A DNA stretch of 64,000 bases from Bacillota bacterium (lineage in GTDB: Bacteria; Bacillota; Clostridia; Acetivibrionales; DTU013). Every line of letters begins with the position of its first letter. Position 1 is the first letter of the stretch. The notes under the pieces were generated by a model, which ran no database searches, was not told the origin of the DNA, and saw only the letters and a list, made by a program, of their open reading frames with translations. The DNA lies in NCBI GenBank assembly GCA_023433505.1, contig JAEZCO010000032.1, positions 62,001 to 126,000 on the forward strand, given 5' to 3'. This document shows, in pieces, positions 52,488-61,841 of the stretch. The position numbers and the translations under genes were made by a program.

Positions 52488-53222
52488 CTACACCTCAAAT
52501 CGGAAGCCAACGGACCAAATCGTTTTTATAAACTCAGGATTTGACGGATCTCTTTCAATTTTCTCTCTTAACCTGCGTATATGGACCGAAAGCGTTCCTA
52601 TCTCGCCGATGCTGTCGAATCCCCAAACCTCATTAAACAGGGTCTCTTTTCGGATGGACTTATTTCTATTCTTAATCAGATATTCCAGAAGATCAAATTC
52701 CTTTGCCGGAAAGTCTTTTGCAATGCCTCCGATTAAAACTTTTCTGGCTGTAAAATCCACCTCGATATCCCCAAAATGGAAGCAGCTGCCGGTATCTTTG
52801 CCATTGGCGGAAATGGCAATGTGCTGGCTTAAGTCTTCCTTATCGGCGTTATAATCATATGCGCGGCGGATTTGAGCCTTTATCCGGGAAAGCAATTCAT
52901 TCAGGGAATATGGCTTTGAAATATAGTCATCTGCGCCCCGTTCAAGACCTGTGACTTTATCGGTATCACTGATTCTGGCACTTAAAAAAATGATGGGTAC
53001 CTTTGAAGTTTTCCGGATGATGCTGCAAATATCAAATCCGATCAGGTCCGGCAAGTTGATATCCAGGATAATTATTTTATAAGTTTTCCTTTTGACGAGC
53101 TCCAGCGCAGAGCTTCCCGTAGAGCTGGTTTCTACGGTATACCCGTTGTCCTCTAAAAAATCTTTTGTTACTTCCATTAAGCTTTTGTCGTCTTCTACCA
53201 TCAGAATATCTGCATGCTGCAT
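52488..53222 (-). CDS. OmpR/PhoB-family response regulator linked to the FtsX-type ABC transporter
   Basis: 244 residues: receiver with E10-D12, D54 in IIILDINLPDLIGFD and K in YISKPYSLNEL; winged helix with FPAKEFDLLEYLIKNRNKSIRKETLFNEVWGFDS, SVHIRRLREKI and a final SVGFRFEV. First gene of a transcript that also holds the kinase. A strong promoter lies 85-114 bp upstream. Confidence 0.94.
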   Translation of the reverse strand: MQHADILMVEDDKSLMEVTKDFLEDNGYTVETSSTGSSALELVKRKTYKIIILDINLPDLIGFDICSIIRKTSKVPIIFLSARISDTDKVTGLERGADDYISKPYSLNELLSRIKAQIRRAYDYNADKEDLSQHIAISANGKDTGSCFHFGDIEVDFTARKVLIGGIAKDFPAKEFDLLEYLIKNRNKSIRKETLFNEVWGFDSIGEIGTLSVHIRRLREKIERDPSNPEFIKTIWSVGFRFEV

Positions 53223-53306
53223 TTTTTCACACCTTCCGCTATATGGACAAAGCGACTCTGCCGGTTTATAACCGTAAAACGGCGAAGGTTCACCTCATCC
53301 GTTATT

Positions 53307-53336
53307 ATTATACAATCACAAGGTTATATCCGTCAA
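53307..53336 (-). promoter_or_regulatory. promoter of the second OmpR-type two-component operon
   Basis: Minus strand TTGACG (plus 53331-53336), an 18-bp spacer, TATAAT (plus 53307-53312). Confidence 0.7.
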
Positions 53337-53392
53337 AGAACAGTATTTCGCAATTTATCCCGTGATGCTGTTTTGCGGCTGCCTGCCCGGTG

Positions 53393-53890
53393 TTATGTCA
53401 AAGTTAAAAAAGTTGTCAAGATTTCAAGGTGCTTCTGTTCGTCCAGTATGATGCGGCGAAGCAAAGCTTGAAGCTCCGGGAAATTGATCTGGTAAATAAG
53501 CCGGCTGTAATGAGCGATGGCGTCTTGCTCACCCTCCATATCCGCAGCCAGGATTTGTTTAATCTCGTAGGCATATATGGGATAACTGCCGTTCCAATAT
53601 TGATTGGTCTCGTAAGTCAGAAATTTCGGCGGTAATCCCAGATCCCTGATAAGATTGCCAAGCAGGTTCAGATGGATAAATTCTACCGAGGTAATACACC
53701 GGTAGGCTTCTACAATCTTCGGGTAATTCAGTGTGAAGAAATTATGGGCCGTATATTGGGTGAGGGCTGTAGTTTCAGAGCCCGGACCGGCGAAAGCGCC
53801 CGACAAAAGAGTTGCGTAATACGTATTGCATTCGGTTATCCTGACGGCCGGATATGGCAAATTTACGATGTAATCGCTGCAGTTGTACAT
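53393..53890 (-). CDS. Ferritin-like di-iron protein
   Basis: 165 residues, mostly helical. Two ExxH metal-binding motifs can be seen, EFIH (in CITSVEFIHLNLLGNL) and EQKH (in RIILDEQKHLEILTTFL), plus a glutamate in DMEGEQDAIAHYSRLI. This is the pattern of a four-helix ferritin-like fold, close to small clostridial proteins related to manganese catalase or rubrerythrin. It may handle iron or peroxide. It stands alone between two regulatory loci on the same strand. Confidence 0.75.
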   Translation of the reverse strand: MYNCSDYIVNLPYPAVRITECNTYYATLLSGAFAGPGSETTALTQYTAHNFFTLNYPKIVEAYRCITSVEFIHLNLLGNLIRDLGLPPKFLTYETNQYWNGSYPIYAYEIKQILAADMEGEQDAIAHYSRLIYQINFPELQALLRRIILDEQKHLEILTTFLTLT

Positions 53891-53980
53891 AATGGCAAAC
53901 CTCCCTATAGTAAAACAATATGAACGGATGGAGAGGCTTATACCTAAAGATGGCGGCCATCGAATGTTTATGCCCGTTTC

Positions 53981-54955
53981 TTACAGGATTTTATTTTTCA
54001 AAGATAATTTGCGGTACGCATGAGGCGGCAGCCCTGTGCTTTTGCAGAAGAGCTTTGAAAACCGGCTGGGGCTGTGATACCCAATAATCTGTGAAATCTG
54101 CCCCATGGTTAAATCCGTATGGGATAAAAGATGCTCAGCCTGTCCCATCCGCCGGTGTTGAATATACTGTGTGATAGTACAATGCTGTACTTGCTTGAAT
54201 GTGGATTTCAATTTCGTCGTCCCCATGCATGCGATCTTTGAAAGCTGCTCAAGACGCAGGTCAAACGCAAAATGGTCGTTTATATAAGCGGTAACCGTCT
54301 CCAAACGTTTTAAATCTTCTTCCGGGAGGTGCGGATTTGTCGGCCGGAGACGCTTCGAGCGTTCCACAATGAGAGAAATAGCCTCCGCAGCCTTTCCCTC
54401 ATAGAACAGCTTTGCCGCCATCCCTTCGCCGCGGTAGTTCTTGACTTGATGGAGAAGAAAAACCAGTTCGGGAAAATCGATTGTCCCATCAATGCTCAGA
54501 AAGGCTGATTGCGGATTTGTGTATTCTTCCGGATATTTTTCTTTTAAGTATCTTTCATAATATTCGGGCATGATCTCAAGCCCAATGGAGCGGATAGGAA
54601 TATTCCTGTGGATAAAAGCCCTATAACCTTCTTGATTTATCAAACAACCTTCCATGTACCCTGCAGTCAACCGTTTATAGGGGCCCAGCCTTTCGCCGGA
54701 AACGGATTCGAAATAGGTTAAAATCAAATGTTCCGGCAGGGAGCAGTCGAGGAAGAAATCCTCGTAAAAAACAAAATCATGGACGGCAAAGCTAAACAGG
54801 TTTTCGTGAGCGTATACCCAATAGTATCCGCTGCCTTTTTGAGGATCAAGCTTGTAGTATTGGCCCGCAGCATTATTGGACAAAGGGCACTCTTCCAATG
54901 AAAAGCCGTTCTCCGTCAAAAACGGCTCCTGTATTACTTTTGCAGCACTCTTCAT
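53981..54955 (-). CDS. AraC-family transcriptional regulator of the ECF transporter locus
   Basis: 324 residues from ATG 54955, six bases after GGAGG; a longer frame to 55075 covers the intergenic repeats and is not convincing. The first 200 residues form a beta-rich ligand domain (GSGYYWVYAHENLFSFAVHDFVFYEDF); the last 100 hold two helix-turn-helix motifs (FDLRLEQLSKIACMGTTKLKSTFKQV and MGQISQIIGYHSPSRFSKLFCKS). It is divergent from the ECF operon and probably activates it. Clostridial relatives often stand beside metal or siderophore-related uptake. Confidence 0.9.
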   Translation of the reverse strand: MKSAAKVIQEPFLTENGFSLEECPLSNNAAGQYYKLDPQKGSGYYWVYAHENLFSFAVHDFVFYEDFFLDCSLPEHLILTYFESVSGERLGPYKRLTAGYMEGCLINQEGYRAFIHRNIPIRSIGLEIMPEYYERYLKEKYPEEYTNPQSAFLSIDGTIDFPELVFLLHQVKNYRGEGMAAKLFYEGKAAEAISLIVERSKRLRPTNPHLPEEDLKRLETVTAYINDHFAFDLRLEQLSKIACMGTTKLKSTFKQVQHCTITQYIQHRRMGQAEHLLSHTDLTMGQISQIIGYHSPSRFSKLFCKSTGLPPHAYRKLSLKNKIL

Positions 54956-54979
54956 GATAAAGCCTCCACGCTTAACACG

Positions 54980-55013
54980 ATCAGACGAACCTCTGACATG
55001 ATCAGACGAACCG
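54980..55013. repeat. 21-bp-spaced direct repeat in the AraC/ECF intergenic region
   Basis: GATCAGACGAACC occurs at 54980-54992 and 55001-55013. The period of 21 bp is two helical turns, as expected for AraC-type binding to one face of DNA. Nearby palindromes CCTGT-N7-ACAGG (55045-55061) and GTTAGA-N4-TCTAAC (55067-55082) may also be sites. Confidence 0.55.
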
Positions 55014-55164
55014 CCCGCCGGGGAATTGCTCCATAAAACACCAGCCTGTATACTAAACAGGTATATGTTAGACAATTCTAACTATTATAGAATAGCATTT
55101 TACTCCGGTGCAGTCAATAAACCACGCCGGAGAAAATGACATATTAATTTAGGGAGGAATCAAA

Positions 55165-55776
55165 ATGTCAAACACACTGTCCGTATCACAAAAAAGGCTG
55201 ACCGTCAAAGACCTTGTCACTGCCGGTATCTTTTCCGCCTTATTCTTTATTGTTACCATGGCGGGAGGGATATTCTTTGCACCAAATCCGGTCCTGACCT
55301 TCCTGATGCCGCCGGTCGTGGCGCTGCTGACCGGGCCGGTCTATCTGCTGCTGCTGGCGAAGGTGCCTAAGCGCGGGCCGATTTTGATCCTGGGTATTCT
55401 GATGGGGCTCATCATGTTTGTCACAGGGATGTATTGGATATGGTCTGTTTTTTTTGTGGGGCTCGCCGTTATTGCGGAGTTGATTTCCGGTGCAGGCCGT
55501 TTCAAGAACATGAAGCTCAATATTCTGGGATATATGGTTTTTTCCCTGAACCCCATCGGTTCCTATATGATGCTTTGGATCAACCGGAAGGCCTATATGG
55601 ACTATCTGGTTGGAAAGGGGACCGGGGAGGCCTATATGGATACGATGAGCGCTACTGCGCAGGACTGGATGCTGCCTGCCTTAATCGCCGGCACGCTGCT
55701 TTTGGCCTGGATCGGCGCGCTGCTTGGGAAGGCGCTGCTCAGGAAGCAGTTCGTAAAAGCAGGGATTACGGCGTGA
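55165..55776 (+). CDS. ECF transporter S component, MptD (Trep_Strep) family
   Basis: 203 residues with about five to six helices and no large soluble part: VKDLVTAGIFSALFFIVTMAGGIFFAPNPVLTFLMPPVVALLTGPVYLLLLAKVPKRG in outline, matching the MptD/Trep_Strep family of substrate-capture subunits. The AGGGAGG site precedes ATG. It binds the substrate, which is unknown; its stop overlaps the EcfT start. Confidence 0.88.
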   Translation: MSNTLSVSQKRLTVKDLVTAGIFSALFFIVTMAGGIFFAPNPVLTFLMPPVVALLTGPVYLLLLAKVPKRGPILILGILMGLIMFVTGMYWIWSVFFVGLAVIAELISGAGRFKNMKLNILGYMVFSLNPIGSYMMLWINRKAYMDYLVGKGTGEAYMDTMSATAQDWMLPALIAGTLLLAWIGALLGKALLRKQFVKAGITA

Positions 55777-56495
55777 GGACAGTTTTTCAGGCTTCGGTAC
55801 AATCACGGGGGAGGGTCCATGTTGATCCGCGCACTAAGCTGTTTCTGCTGCTGGCCGGGAATCTGGCGGTGTTTTTCGCGCCGGTCCTATGGTATGAGGT
55901 CCTGCTGGTGGGGATAATCCTGCTGTTCGGCATACTTTGCGGCGTATATGGATTTTCCGTAAAAATGGCGGCGGTTTACCTTGCCGTGCTGGCGCTTCAG
56001 CTTCTCGGCTCCGCGTATCTGCACGGTACGCTTCAGGTGATGATCGTTTCGTTTGTCCTGTTTGTCCGCAAGATTTTTCCCTGTGCCATGCTGGGGGGCA
56101 TTCTGATTTCCACTACACGGGTCAACGAATTCATGGCAGCCATGAACCGCATCCATATGCCCAAAAGTATCGTCATCCCGCTGACAGTCATGCTGCGGTA
56201 CTTTCCGATGGTCGGGGAGGACTGGCGGCATATCAGGGATGCCATGAACATGCGGGATGTATCGCCTTCGCTGGCGGGGCTGCTGTGCCATCCCGGCCGG
56301 ACAGCCGAATGCATCTACGTTCCGCTGCTGATGTCGGCGTCAAAAATCGCCGATGAGCTCTCGGCCGCGGCGGTAACGCGGGGTATTGAAAACCCGAAGC
56401 CCCGCACCTGTCTTCAGCAGCTTCGGCTTACCATTTGGGATAGGGTCTGTGCGTTTTGTTTTCTGGGACTTTTAGGTTTGTCATTTTTTCTGTAA
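55773..56495 (+). CDS. ecfT: ECF transporter T component (EcfT)
   Basis: 240 residues. The start is GTG 55773, overlapping the S-component stop (GTGA); the longer frame from 55434 runs inside the previous gene. Five helices, VHVDPRTKLFLLLAGNLAVFF at the front, and the coupling motifs MNMRDVSP and AAVTRGIENPK that dock into the ATPases. It joins the S component to the ATPase. Confidence 0.9.
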   Translation: MRTVFQASVQSRGRVHVDPRTKLFLLLAGNLAVFFAPVLWYEVLLVGIILLFGILCGVYGFSVKMAAVYLAVLALQLLGSAYLHGTLQVMIVSFVLFVRKIFPCAMLGGILISTTRVNEFMAAMNRIHMPKSIVIPLTVMLRYFPMVGEDWRHIRDAMNMRDVSPSLAGLLCHPGRTAECIYVPLLMSASKIADELSAAAVTRGIENPKPRTCLQQLRLTIWDRVCAFCFLGLLGLSFFL

Positions 56496-56514
56496 GGGAG
56501 GTGGAGGTTTGATT

Positions 56515-57969
56515 ATGATAAAAGACGCCTCGTTCGCCTATCAGGGGAGCGGGCGGGACGGAATTCAGCAGATTGATCTTGAAATTGCTTCGGGGGAATG
56601 TGTCCTTCTATGTGGGCGGAGCGGCTGCGGGAAAACTACGGTTACCCGCCTTGTAAATGGGCTTATCCCATATTTTTATCCGGGTGAGCTGACCGGTGAG
56701 GTCCTCGTGGATGGGATGGATATTTCCGATACGCCCATGTACCGCATCTCCGAAAAGGTCGGCTCGGTATTCCAGAATCCGCGCTCTCAATTTTTCAACG
56801 TGGATACGGACAGCGAAATCGCCTTTGGCATGGAGAATCTTTCACTGCCGCCGGAGCAGCTTCTGGAGCGTGTGGAAAACACGGCAAAGGAGCTTGGGAT
56901 TGAAAACCTGCGGGGTCGCGGCATCTTTGAGCTTTCCGGCGGGGAAAAGCAGAAGGTTGCCTTTGCCTCCGTCTATGCCATGTCTCCGGACATCTATGTA
57001 TTGGATGAACCGTCTTCCAACTTGGATGCGGATGCCATCGAGCAACTGCGCAAAACCCTGCTCCTGTTGAAGCAGCAGCGGAAAACCATCCTCATCGCGG
57101 AGCACCGGCTGTATTACCTGAAGGGCCTTGTCGACCGGATCGTCTGCATGGAACGCGGCAGGATCGAAAGCATTCACACGCCGGAGCAGTTTTTGTCCAT
57201 CCCTGCGGCGCGGCGGGAAGCCATGGGTCTTCGCACCATGGATTTGGAGAGCGTGAAGCCCGCGGCGAAACGGGCAGTTCAGGCTATGCCCGCATTGGAG
57301 ATCCGGGAACTTGCCTTATACCACAAAAAGCAGTCCGTTATGAGCGGCATCCGGCTGCATGCGGCCCGGGGAGAGGTCGTCGGCATTGTGGGACATAACG
57401 GTGCGGGGAAATCCACCTTTTCCCGTGCCCTCTGCGGCCTTCACAAGGAATGCTGCGGCATTTTTCTGTGGGAGGGACAGGAGACCAGTCCCAAACAGCG
57501 GCTAAAGCTTTCGTACATGGTTATGCAGGATGTCAACTTTCAACTCTTTGCGGAAAGTGTGGAGAGGGAATGCCGCTTCGGCATTAAAAACCCTGACACG
57601 GCCCTTGTGGAGCAAACCCTGCAGGAGCTTGGGCTTTATGAATACAGGGACCGCCATCCCGGCGCGTTATCCGGCGGACAAAAGCAGCGGACGGCTGTGG
57701 CGGTCAGCATGATCTGCCGAAAAGAAATCCTCATCTTCGACGAGCCCACCAGCGGCCTCGATTTCGACAGTATGGAGCAGGTCTCAAGATTGCTCGAAAG
57801 GCTTGCAGACATGGGAAAGATTATCTTCGTCGTGACCCATGATTATGAATTCATTTCGGCTGTCTGCGGCCGGGTCGTGCGTTTCGGCAATGGGACGGTT
57901 ACGGATGATTTCGCGGTCAATGAGGAAAACAGTAAAAAGCTGCAGGACTTTTTTTGCGCAGCGCTATAG
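56515..57969 (+). CDS. ECF transporter ATPase, two domains in one protein
   Basis: 484 residues from ATG 56515, eight bases after GGAGGTGGAGG; TTG 56509 is closer to that site and less likely. First domain: Walker A GRSGCGKTT, signature ELSGGEKQKVAFA, Walker B YVLDEPSSNLD. Second: GHNGAGKST, ALSGGQKQRTAVA, LIFDEPTSGLD. EcfA and EcfA' are separate proteins in most systems; here they are one polypeptide, as in many MptD-type loci. Confidence 0.92.
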   Translation: MIKDASFAYQGSGRDGIQQIDLEIASGECVLLCGRSGCGKTTVTRLVNGLIPYFYPGELTGEVLVDGMDISDTPMYRISEKVGSVFQNPRSQFFNVDTDSEIAFGMENLSLPPEQLLERVENTAKELGIENLRGRGIFELSGGEKQKVAFASVYAMSPDIYVLDEPSSNLDADAIEQLRKTLLLLKQQRKTILIAEHRLYYLKGLVDRIVCMERGRIESIHTPEQFLSIPAARREAMGLRTMDLESVKPAAKRAVQAMPALEIRELALYHKKQSVMSGIRLHAARGEVVGIVGHNGAGKSTFSRALCGLHKECCGIFLWEGQETSPKQRLKLSYMVMQDVNFQLFAESVERECRFGIKNPDTALVEQTLQELGLYEYRDRHPGALSGGQKQRTAVAVSMICRKEILIFDEPTSGLDFDSMEQVSRLLERLADMGKIIFVVTHDYEFISAVCGRVVRFGNGTVTDDFAVNEENSKKLQDFFCAAL

Positions 57970-58012
57970 AGAGGGGCAGATTATTTTATATTTCCATTCC
58001 CCATCCTCCGGA

Positions 58013-58588
58013 TCAGGAATAAAACCCGGAAATACCGCTGTAAAGCAGTTTTGAAATCAGTTCGGACATTCTTTCCGTGGATTCGATAATGCCGTCCTGC
58101 AGCCATTTCTGAACGATGGTTAAGGTACCGGTAACGGCGAAGCTTTGCATATAGGCGGAAGTTCTTTCATCAAGATTCCGGTTGTTGTGAATATCCGAAA
58201 TCATTTTTTGCTGGGCAAGGGACATGATTTCCAGATGAAACGTGGAATCCCCGTTATCGCTAAGTAAAATTTTAAATAATTCCGCATTCTTCGCAACATA
58301 ATCAAGGATTTCGCTCATCGTCAGCAGGGTTTGGGGCGTTTGTCTGGAAAAAGCATCTTTTGTCAGGTGTTTTTTCAATTCCACAATCACATCCTGCTCC
58401 AACTGCTTAAGCAAATCATATTGGTCCGTATAGTGCGAATAAAAGGTACTCCTGTTTATGTCAGCCCTTTCGCACAGCATTTTGATGGATATCTTTGAAA
58501 TGGGATACTCCCGCATCAACTCCACAAGGCTGTTTTTCAGCAGCATCTTTGTAATCTTCACCCGCTGGTCGTCTTTTTCAGCTTTCAT
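58013..58588 (-). CDS. TetR-family repressor of the MMPL exporter
   Basis: 191 residues from ATG 58588, five bases after AAAGGAG; the longer frame to 58660 covers the operators. N-terminal HTH: ISIKMLCERADINRSTFYSHYTDQYDLLKQLE. The C-terminal half is a helical ligand domain (TetR_C_7-like). It is divergent from the 1020-residue exporter and has two overlapping palindromes between them, so it should repress both genes until a toxic ligand binds. Confidence 0.92.
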   Translation of the reverse strand: MKAEKDDQRVKITKMLLKNSLVELMREYPISKISIKMLCERADINRSTFYSHYTDQYDLLKQLEQDVIVELKKHLTKDAFSRQTPQTLLTMSEILDYVAKNAELFKILLSDNGDSTFHLEIMSLAQQKMISDIHNNRNLDERTSAYMQSFAVTGTLTIVQKWLQDGIIESTERMSELISKLLYSGISGFYS

Positions 58589-58629
58589 GGCTGCTCCTTT
58601 TATATTTATAAATTTTTTATGACTATCCG

Positions 58630-58661
58630 ACACATTTGCAAAATGTGTAGCGGAATACACA
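58630..58661. promoter_or_regulatory. overlapping palindromes, probable TetR operators
   Basis: ACACATTT-GCA-AAATGTGT (58630-58648) is a perfect palindrome with 8-bp arms; TGTGTA-N6-TACACA (58644-58661) overlaps it and shares TGTGT. The second covers the -10 of the repressor gene. Confidence 0.75.
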
Positions 58662-58709
58662 ATATTAAAAAATCTGCTGGTTGCAATACATTATCATGCT
58701 CATTATAAT
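58659..58709. promoter_or_regulatory. divergent promoters sharing one palindromic -35 hexamer
   Basis: Plus strand: TTGCAA (58681-58686), 17-bp spacer, TATAAT (58704-58709) for the exporter. Minus strand: the same TTGCAA read in reverse, 16-bp spacer, TATTGT (plus 58659-58664) for the repressor gene. Confidence 0.7.
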
Positions 58710-58778
58710 ACAAACATGACTATAAAACAACAGCGTGTTGATTAATTCGTTGTAAGGGATAAAAGGGGATGAAACAAA

Positions 58779-61700
58779 ATGAGAAAAATTATTAAAGCCC
58801 GCTGGTTCATATTATCGCTGTGGCTTGTTGCAACCATCGTGCTTACAGTAATCCAGCCCGATATCAATGCGATACTCAGGCATAAAACCCAGCAGGCTCT
58901 GGACGATAACAGTCCTTCTATCGTGGCAGATTCCATGCTGAGCAAGATGGAGCAATCAAAAGGCAGCAGCAACATTATCGTTTTTTTTGATAAGGATAAA
59001 ATTTCCGATGAAGAAATGAAGCAAATTGACGAAGGCGTGGCGGCGGTACGGGATAGCAGCTCCGAACTGGGCATTGCGGATATCATTGATCCGTTCAGCG
59101 TGCCCGAAGCCAAAAGCAGTTTGCTTTCAGAAGACGGTACAACGCTCATGGTAAGCTTTAAGCTTGACAAGGGGATCAGAGAAGTAGACGATATCAAAGC
59201 AGCGATTGACGGCAAACTCGGCAATCTGGATGTGGAACATTATTATACGGGAGAAGACTTTATCAATGATGACTATCTTAAAGCGGCCTTGTCCGGAGTT
59301 GAGAAAAGTGCCGTATTGACGGTCATCTTTATTTTAATTGTACTGATCATCATGTTCAGAGCGGTGGTTACCCCTCTGGTATCCCTGCTGACGGTGGCCT
59401 TTTCCTACCTGTGTTCCATGGGAATCGCAGCCCAATTGATCGATAAAGCCAATTTTCCGGTAACAAGCCTTACACAGGTATTGCTTGTGCTTATACTCTT
59501 CGGTATAGGGACCGACTACAACATACTTCTTTTCAACCGGTTCAAGGAAGAACTGGCTCAAGGCTCTTCCACGGATGACGCCATCGTAAATACCTATAAA
59601 ACAGCAGGCAAAACCATTGCGTATAGCATACTCACTGTTTTGATCGCTTTCTTCAGCCTTATTTTTTCCGAATCCCCGATTTATAAATCCGGGATTGTCG
59701 TCGTCATCGGCGCAGCGCTGCTGTTGCTTCAAATTCTTACCTTGACGCCTTTTGCCATGAAGGTCCTGGGCAGCAAGCTTTTCTGGCCCTCAAGGAATGC
59801 AACGGGCCATAAGGAAAGCCGGCTGTGGCATAAGATTACATCTGCTTCAACAAGGCATCCTGCAATATCGGTGTTAATCATTGCCTTGATTATTGCGCCA
59901 ACCGTGTATTTTCAGCAGCAGAAGCTTAATTTCGATAATATTGCGGAGCTTGGAGATACACAGCCTTCTACAAAAGGCTTCAACATTGTGGCGGACCATT
60001 TCGGCAGGGGGCAGGCCATGCCTTCCACCGTCGTTATTGAATATACCGGAGCCCTTGATAATAATGAAGCGCTTTCAGTCATTGACAATTTAACGGAAAG
60101 AATCAAAAAAATCGGTGGTGTAAATCAGGTTTCCTCCGTAACACAGCCGGAGGGCAAGCAAATCAACGAATTCTATATCGGCAGTCAGTTGGGTTCCGTC
60201 GCCGGCGGTTTGTCAAAAACCCAGGACGGCATTGATCAAATGTATGACGGACTGAAACTGGCCCAGGATAAACTCAGCACCTCGGACTTTTCCAAGGTCG
60301 GACAGATGGTGGACGGCACTGCGCAGCTTCATGACGGTATGGCTGCTTTAACGGGCGGGTTGAAGCAAATACAGGCCGGTATAGCCGACGGCTCAAAGGA
60401 TTCACAATCCATAAGCAACGGCATCGCTGCGATTGAAAGCAACCTTTCACAGATGAGTGCAGGAATTAAGCTGCTAGCCGATAACTATGAGAAAATGCAA
60501 TCCGGCTATTCGGCGATGGGTACCAGCTACCAGGGCACTGCGCAGGCGCTTCTCGGAATAAAAAGCACACTGTCCCAGATGGAAGGATTGGTAACAGCAG
60601 TAGGAAACAATTATTCAAACTCTCAGAAAGATCCCAGCTATCTGGGGTTAAAGCAAATGCTTGATAAGCTGTTGGAATCCTTGAGCGGGATTACACCGGA
60701 AGGAATAAAAGCGTTAGATGATAATTACAACCAGGTCACTGCCGGTTTTGGCACCGCCAACAAGAGCTTGACGGAGATAAGCGGCGGCTTAACCCAAATG
60801 GCTGCCGGTCTGAAGAAGCTTGGAGAAGGCACCGACAAGACAGCCGCAGGAATTGGCACAATCGTCACCAACATGGAGAGTGTAACCAGCGGTCTGGACC
60901 AGATGGAAACAGGACAGAGGCAGCTTGCAGCCGGACTGGATGAATTCGGTACTTTCGGGTCCAGGCTGTCCGAGATGAACGACGGATTAAAGCAAATTTC
61001 TGACGGACTTGGAAAGACCGACGAGTTTCTTTCACAGCTAAATACGAATAAAACCTTCTACATTCCCCGGGAAGCTTTAACGGACGAAGGCTTCAAAAAA
61101 TCCCTGGACACTTTCATGTCAGATGACCGGACCATTACCAAGATGATCATCGTCCTGAATGACGACCCTTATTCGAAGGAAGCTCTTTCTACCGTAAAAG
61201 AAATAAAGGAAACCTTGTCGAATGGACTTAAGGGCACAGAGCTTTCAAATGCCACCTATGGAGTAGCAGGGCCAAGCGCAATTACCGGCGACATGAACGA
61301 CATACTGGGCCGGGACCTTAACCGGATGATCATCATCGTGCTGGTAGGAGTATTCCTGGTGCTGCTTCTTGTAATAAGGTCCTTCTGGCCGCCGGTTTTC
61401 ATAACGGCATCCCTTATGGGGGCATATTATGCGGCTATGTTTGTGCTGAATTATATTTTTATCGGACTGATGGGGTTAGATGGTGTTTCTTCCTACGTTC
61501 CATTCTTCTCGTTTATAGTAATCGTAGCATTGGGTGTAGACTACAGTATATTCCTGATGATGCGGTATAAGGAATACCCGCATTTGTCCCCGAAAGAAGC
61601 AATCGTCATGGCTTCCAGACATATAGGCGGTGTAATAACGTCGGCAGCCATAATCCTTGGGGGTACCTTTGCAACGCTTATCCCTTCCGGATTGACACTT

Positions 61701-61841
61701 TTAGCCCAATTGGCCATCGCTGTAATTGTAGGACTGGTAGTGCTTTGCTTCATATTGCTGCCTTTTTTCCTGCCGGCCATGATTGCGCTTCCAGGCGCCA
61801 TAACAGATTTCTTTGCAAGAAAAGGGAAGGCAAGGGTATAA
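58779..61841 (+). CDS. MMPL/RND-family exporter (YdfJ-like)
   Basis: 1020 residues: helix 1 near residue 10, an extracellular domain to about 175, five helices (about 178-345) with GIGTDYNILLFNRFKEEL, a long extracellular region (about 380-850), and five more helices (about 850-1010) with ALGVDYSIFLMMRYKEY. The Asp in each half may be the proton relay. The second extracellular part has a Gly/Leu/Met-rich helical repeat (GLDQMETGQRQLAAGLDEF) like YhgE/Pip proteins. It exports lipids or drugs and is controlled by the divergent TetR protein. Confidence 0.92.
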   Translation: MRKIIKARWFILSLWLVATIVLTVIQPDINAILRHKTQQALDDNSPSIVADSMLSKMEQSKGSSNIIVFFDKDKISDEEMKQIDEGVAAVRDSSSELGIADIIDPFSVPEAKSSLLSEDGTTLMVSFKLDKGIREVDDIKAAIDGKLGNLDVEHYYTGEDFINDDYLKAALSGVEKSAVLTVIFILIVLIIMFRAVVTPLVSLLTVAFSYLCSMGIAAQLIDKANFPVTSLTQVLLVLILFGIGTDYNILLFNRFKEELAQGSSTDDAIVNTYKTAGKTIAYSILTVLIAFFSLIFSESPIYKSGIVVVIGAALLLLQILTLTPFAMKVLGSKLFWPSRNATGHKESRLWHKITSASTRHPAISVLIIALIIAPTVYFQQQKLNFDNIAELGDTQPSTKGFNIVADHFGRGQAMPSTVVIEYTGALDNNEALSVIDNLTERIKKIGGVNQVSSVTQPEGKQINEFYIGSQLGSVAGGLSKTQDGIDQMYDGLKLAQDKLSTSDFSKVGQMVDGTAQLHDGMAALTGGLKQIQAGIADGSKDSQSISNGIAAIESNLSQMSAGIKLLADNYEKMQSGYSAMGTSYQGTAQALLGIKSTLSQMEGLVTAVGNNYSNSQKDPSYLGLKQMLDKLLESLSGITPEGIKALDDNYNQVTAGFGTANKSLTEISGGLTQMAAGLKKLGEGTDKTAAGIGTIVTNMESVTSGLDQMETGQRQLAAGLDEFGTFGSRLSEMNDGLKQISDGLGKTDEFLSQLNTNKTFYIPREALTDEGFKKSLDTFMSDDRTITKMIIVLNDDPYSKEALSTVKEIKETLSNGLKGTELSNATYGVAGPSAITGDMNDILGRDLNRMIIIVLVGVFLVLLLVIRSFWPPVFITASLMGAYYAAMFVLNYIFIGLMGLDGVSSYVPFFSFIVIVALGVDYSIFLMMRYKEYPHLSPKEAIVMASRHIGGVITSAAIILGGTFATLIPSGLTLLAQLAIAVIVGLVVLCFILLPFFLPAMIALPGAITDFFARKGKARV

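Noticed and set aside
54980..55013. Direct repeats considered as a CRISPR remnant
   Set aside because: Only two 13-bp units 21 bp apart, with no spacer structure and no cas genes.
55434..55772. N-terminal extension of the EcfT frame
   Set aside because: It lies in another frame of the S-component gene; the GTG overlapping the S-component stop is the proper start.
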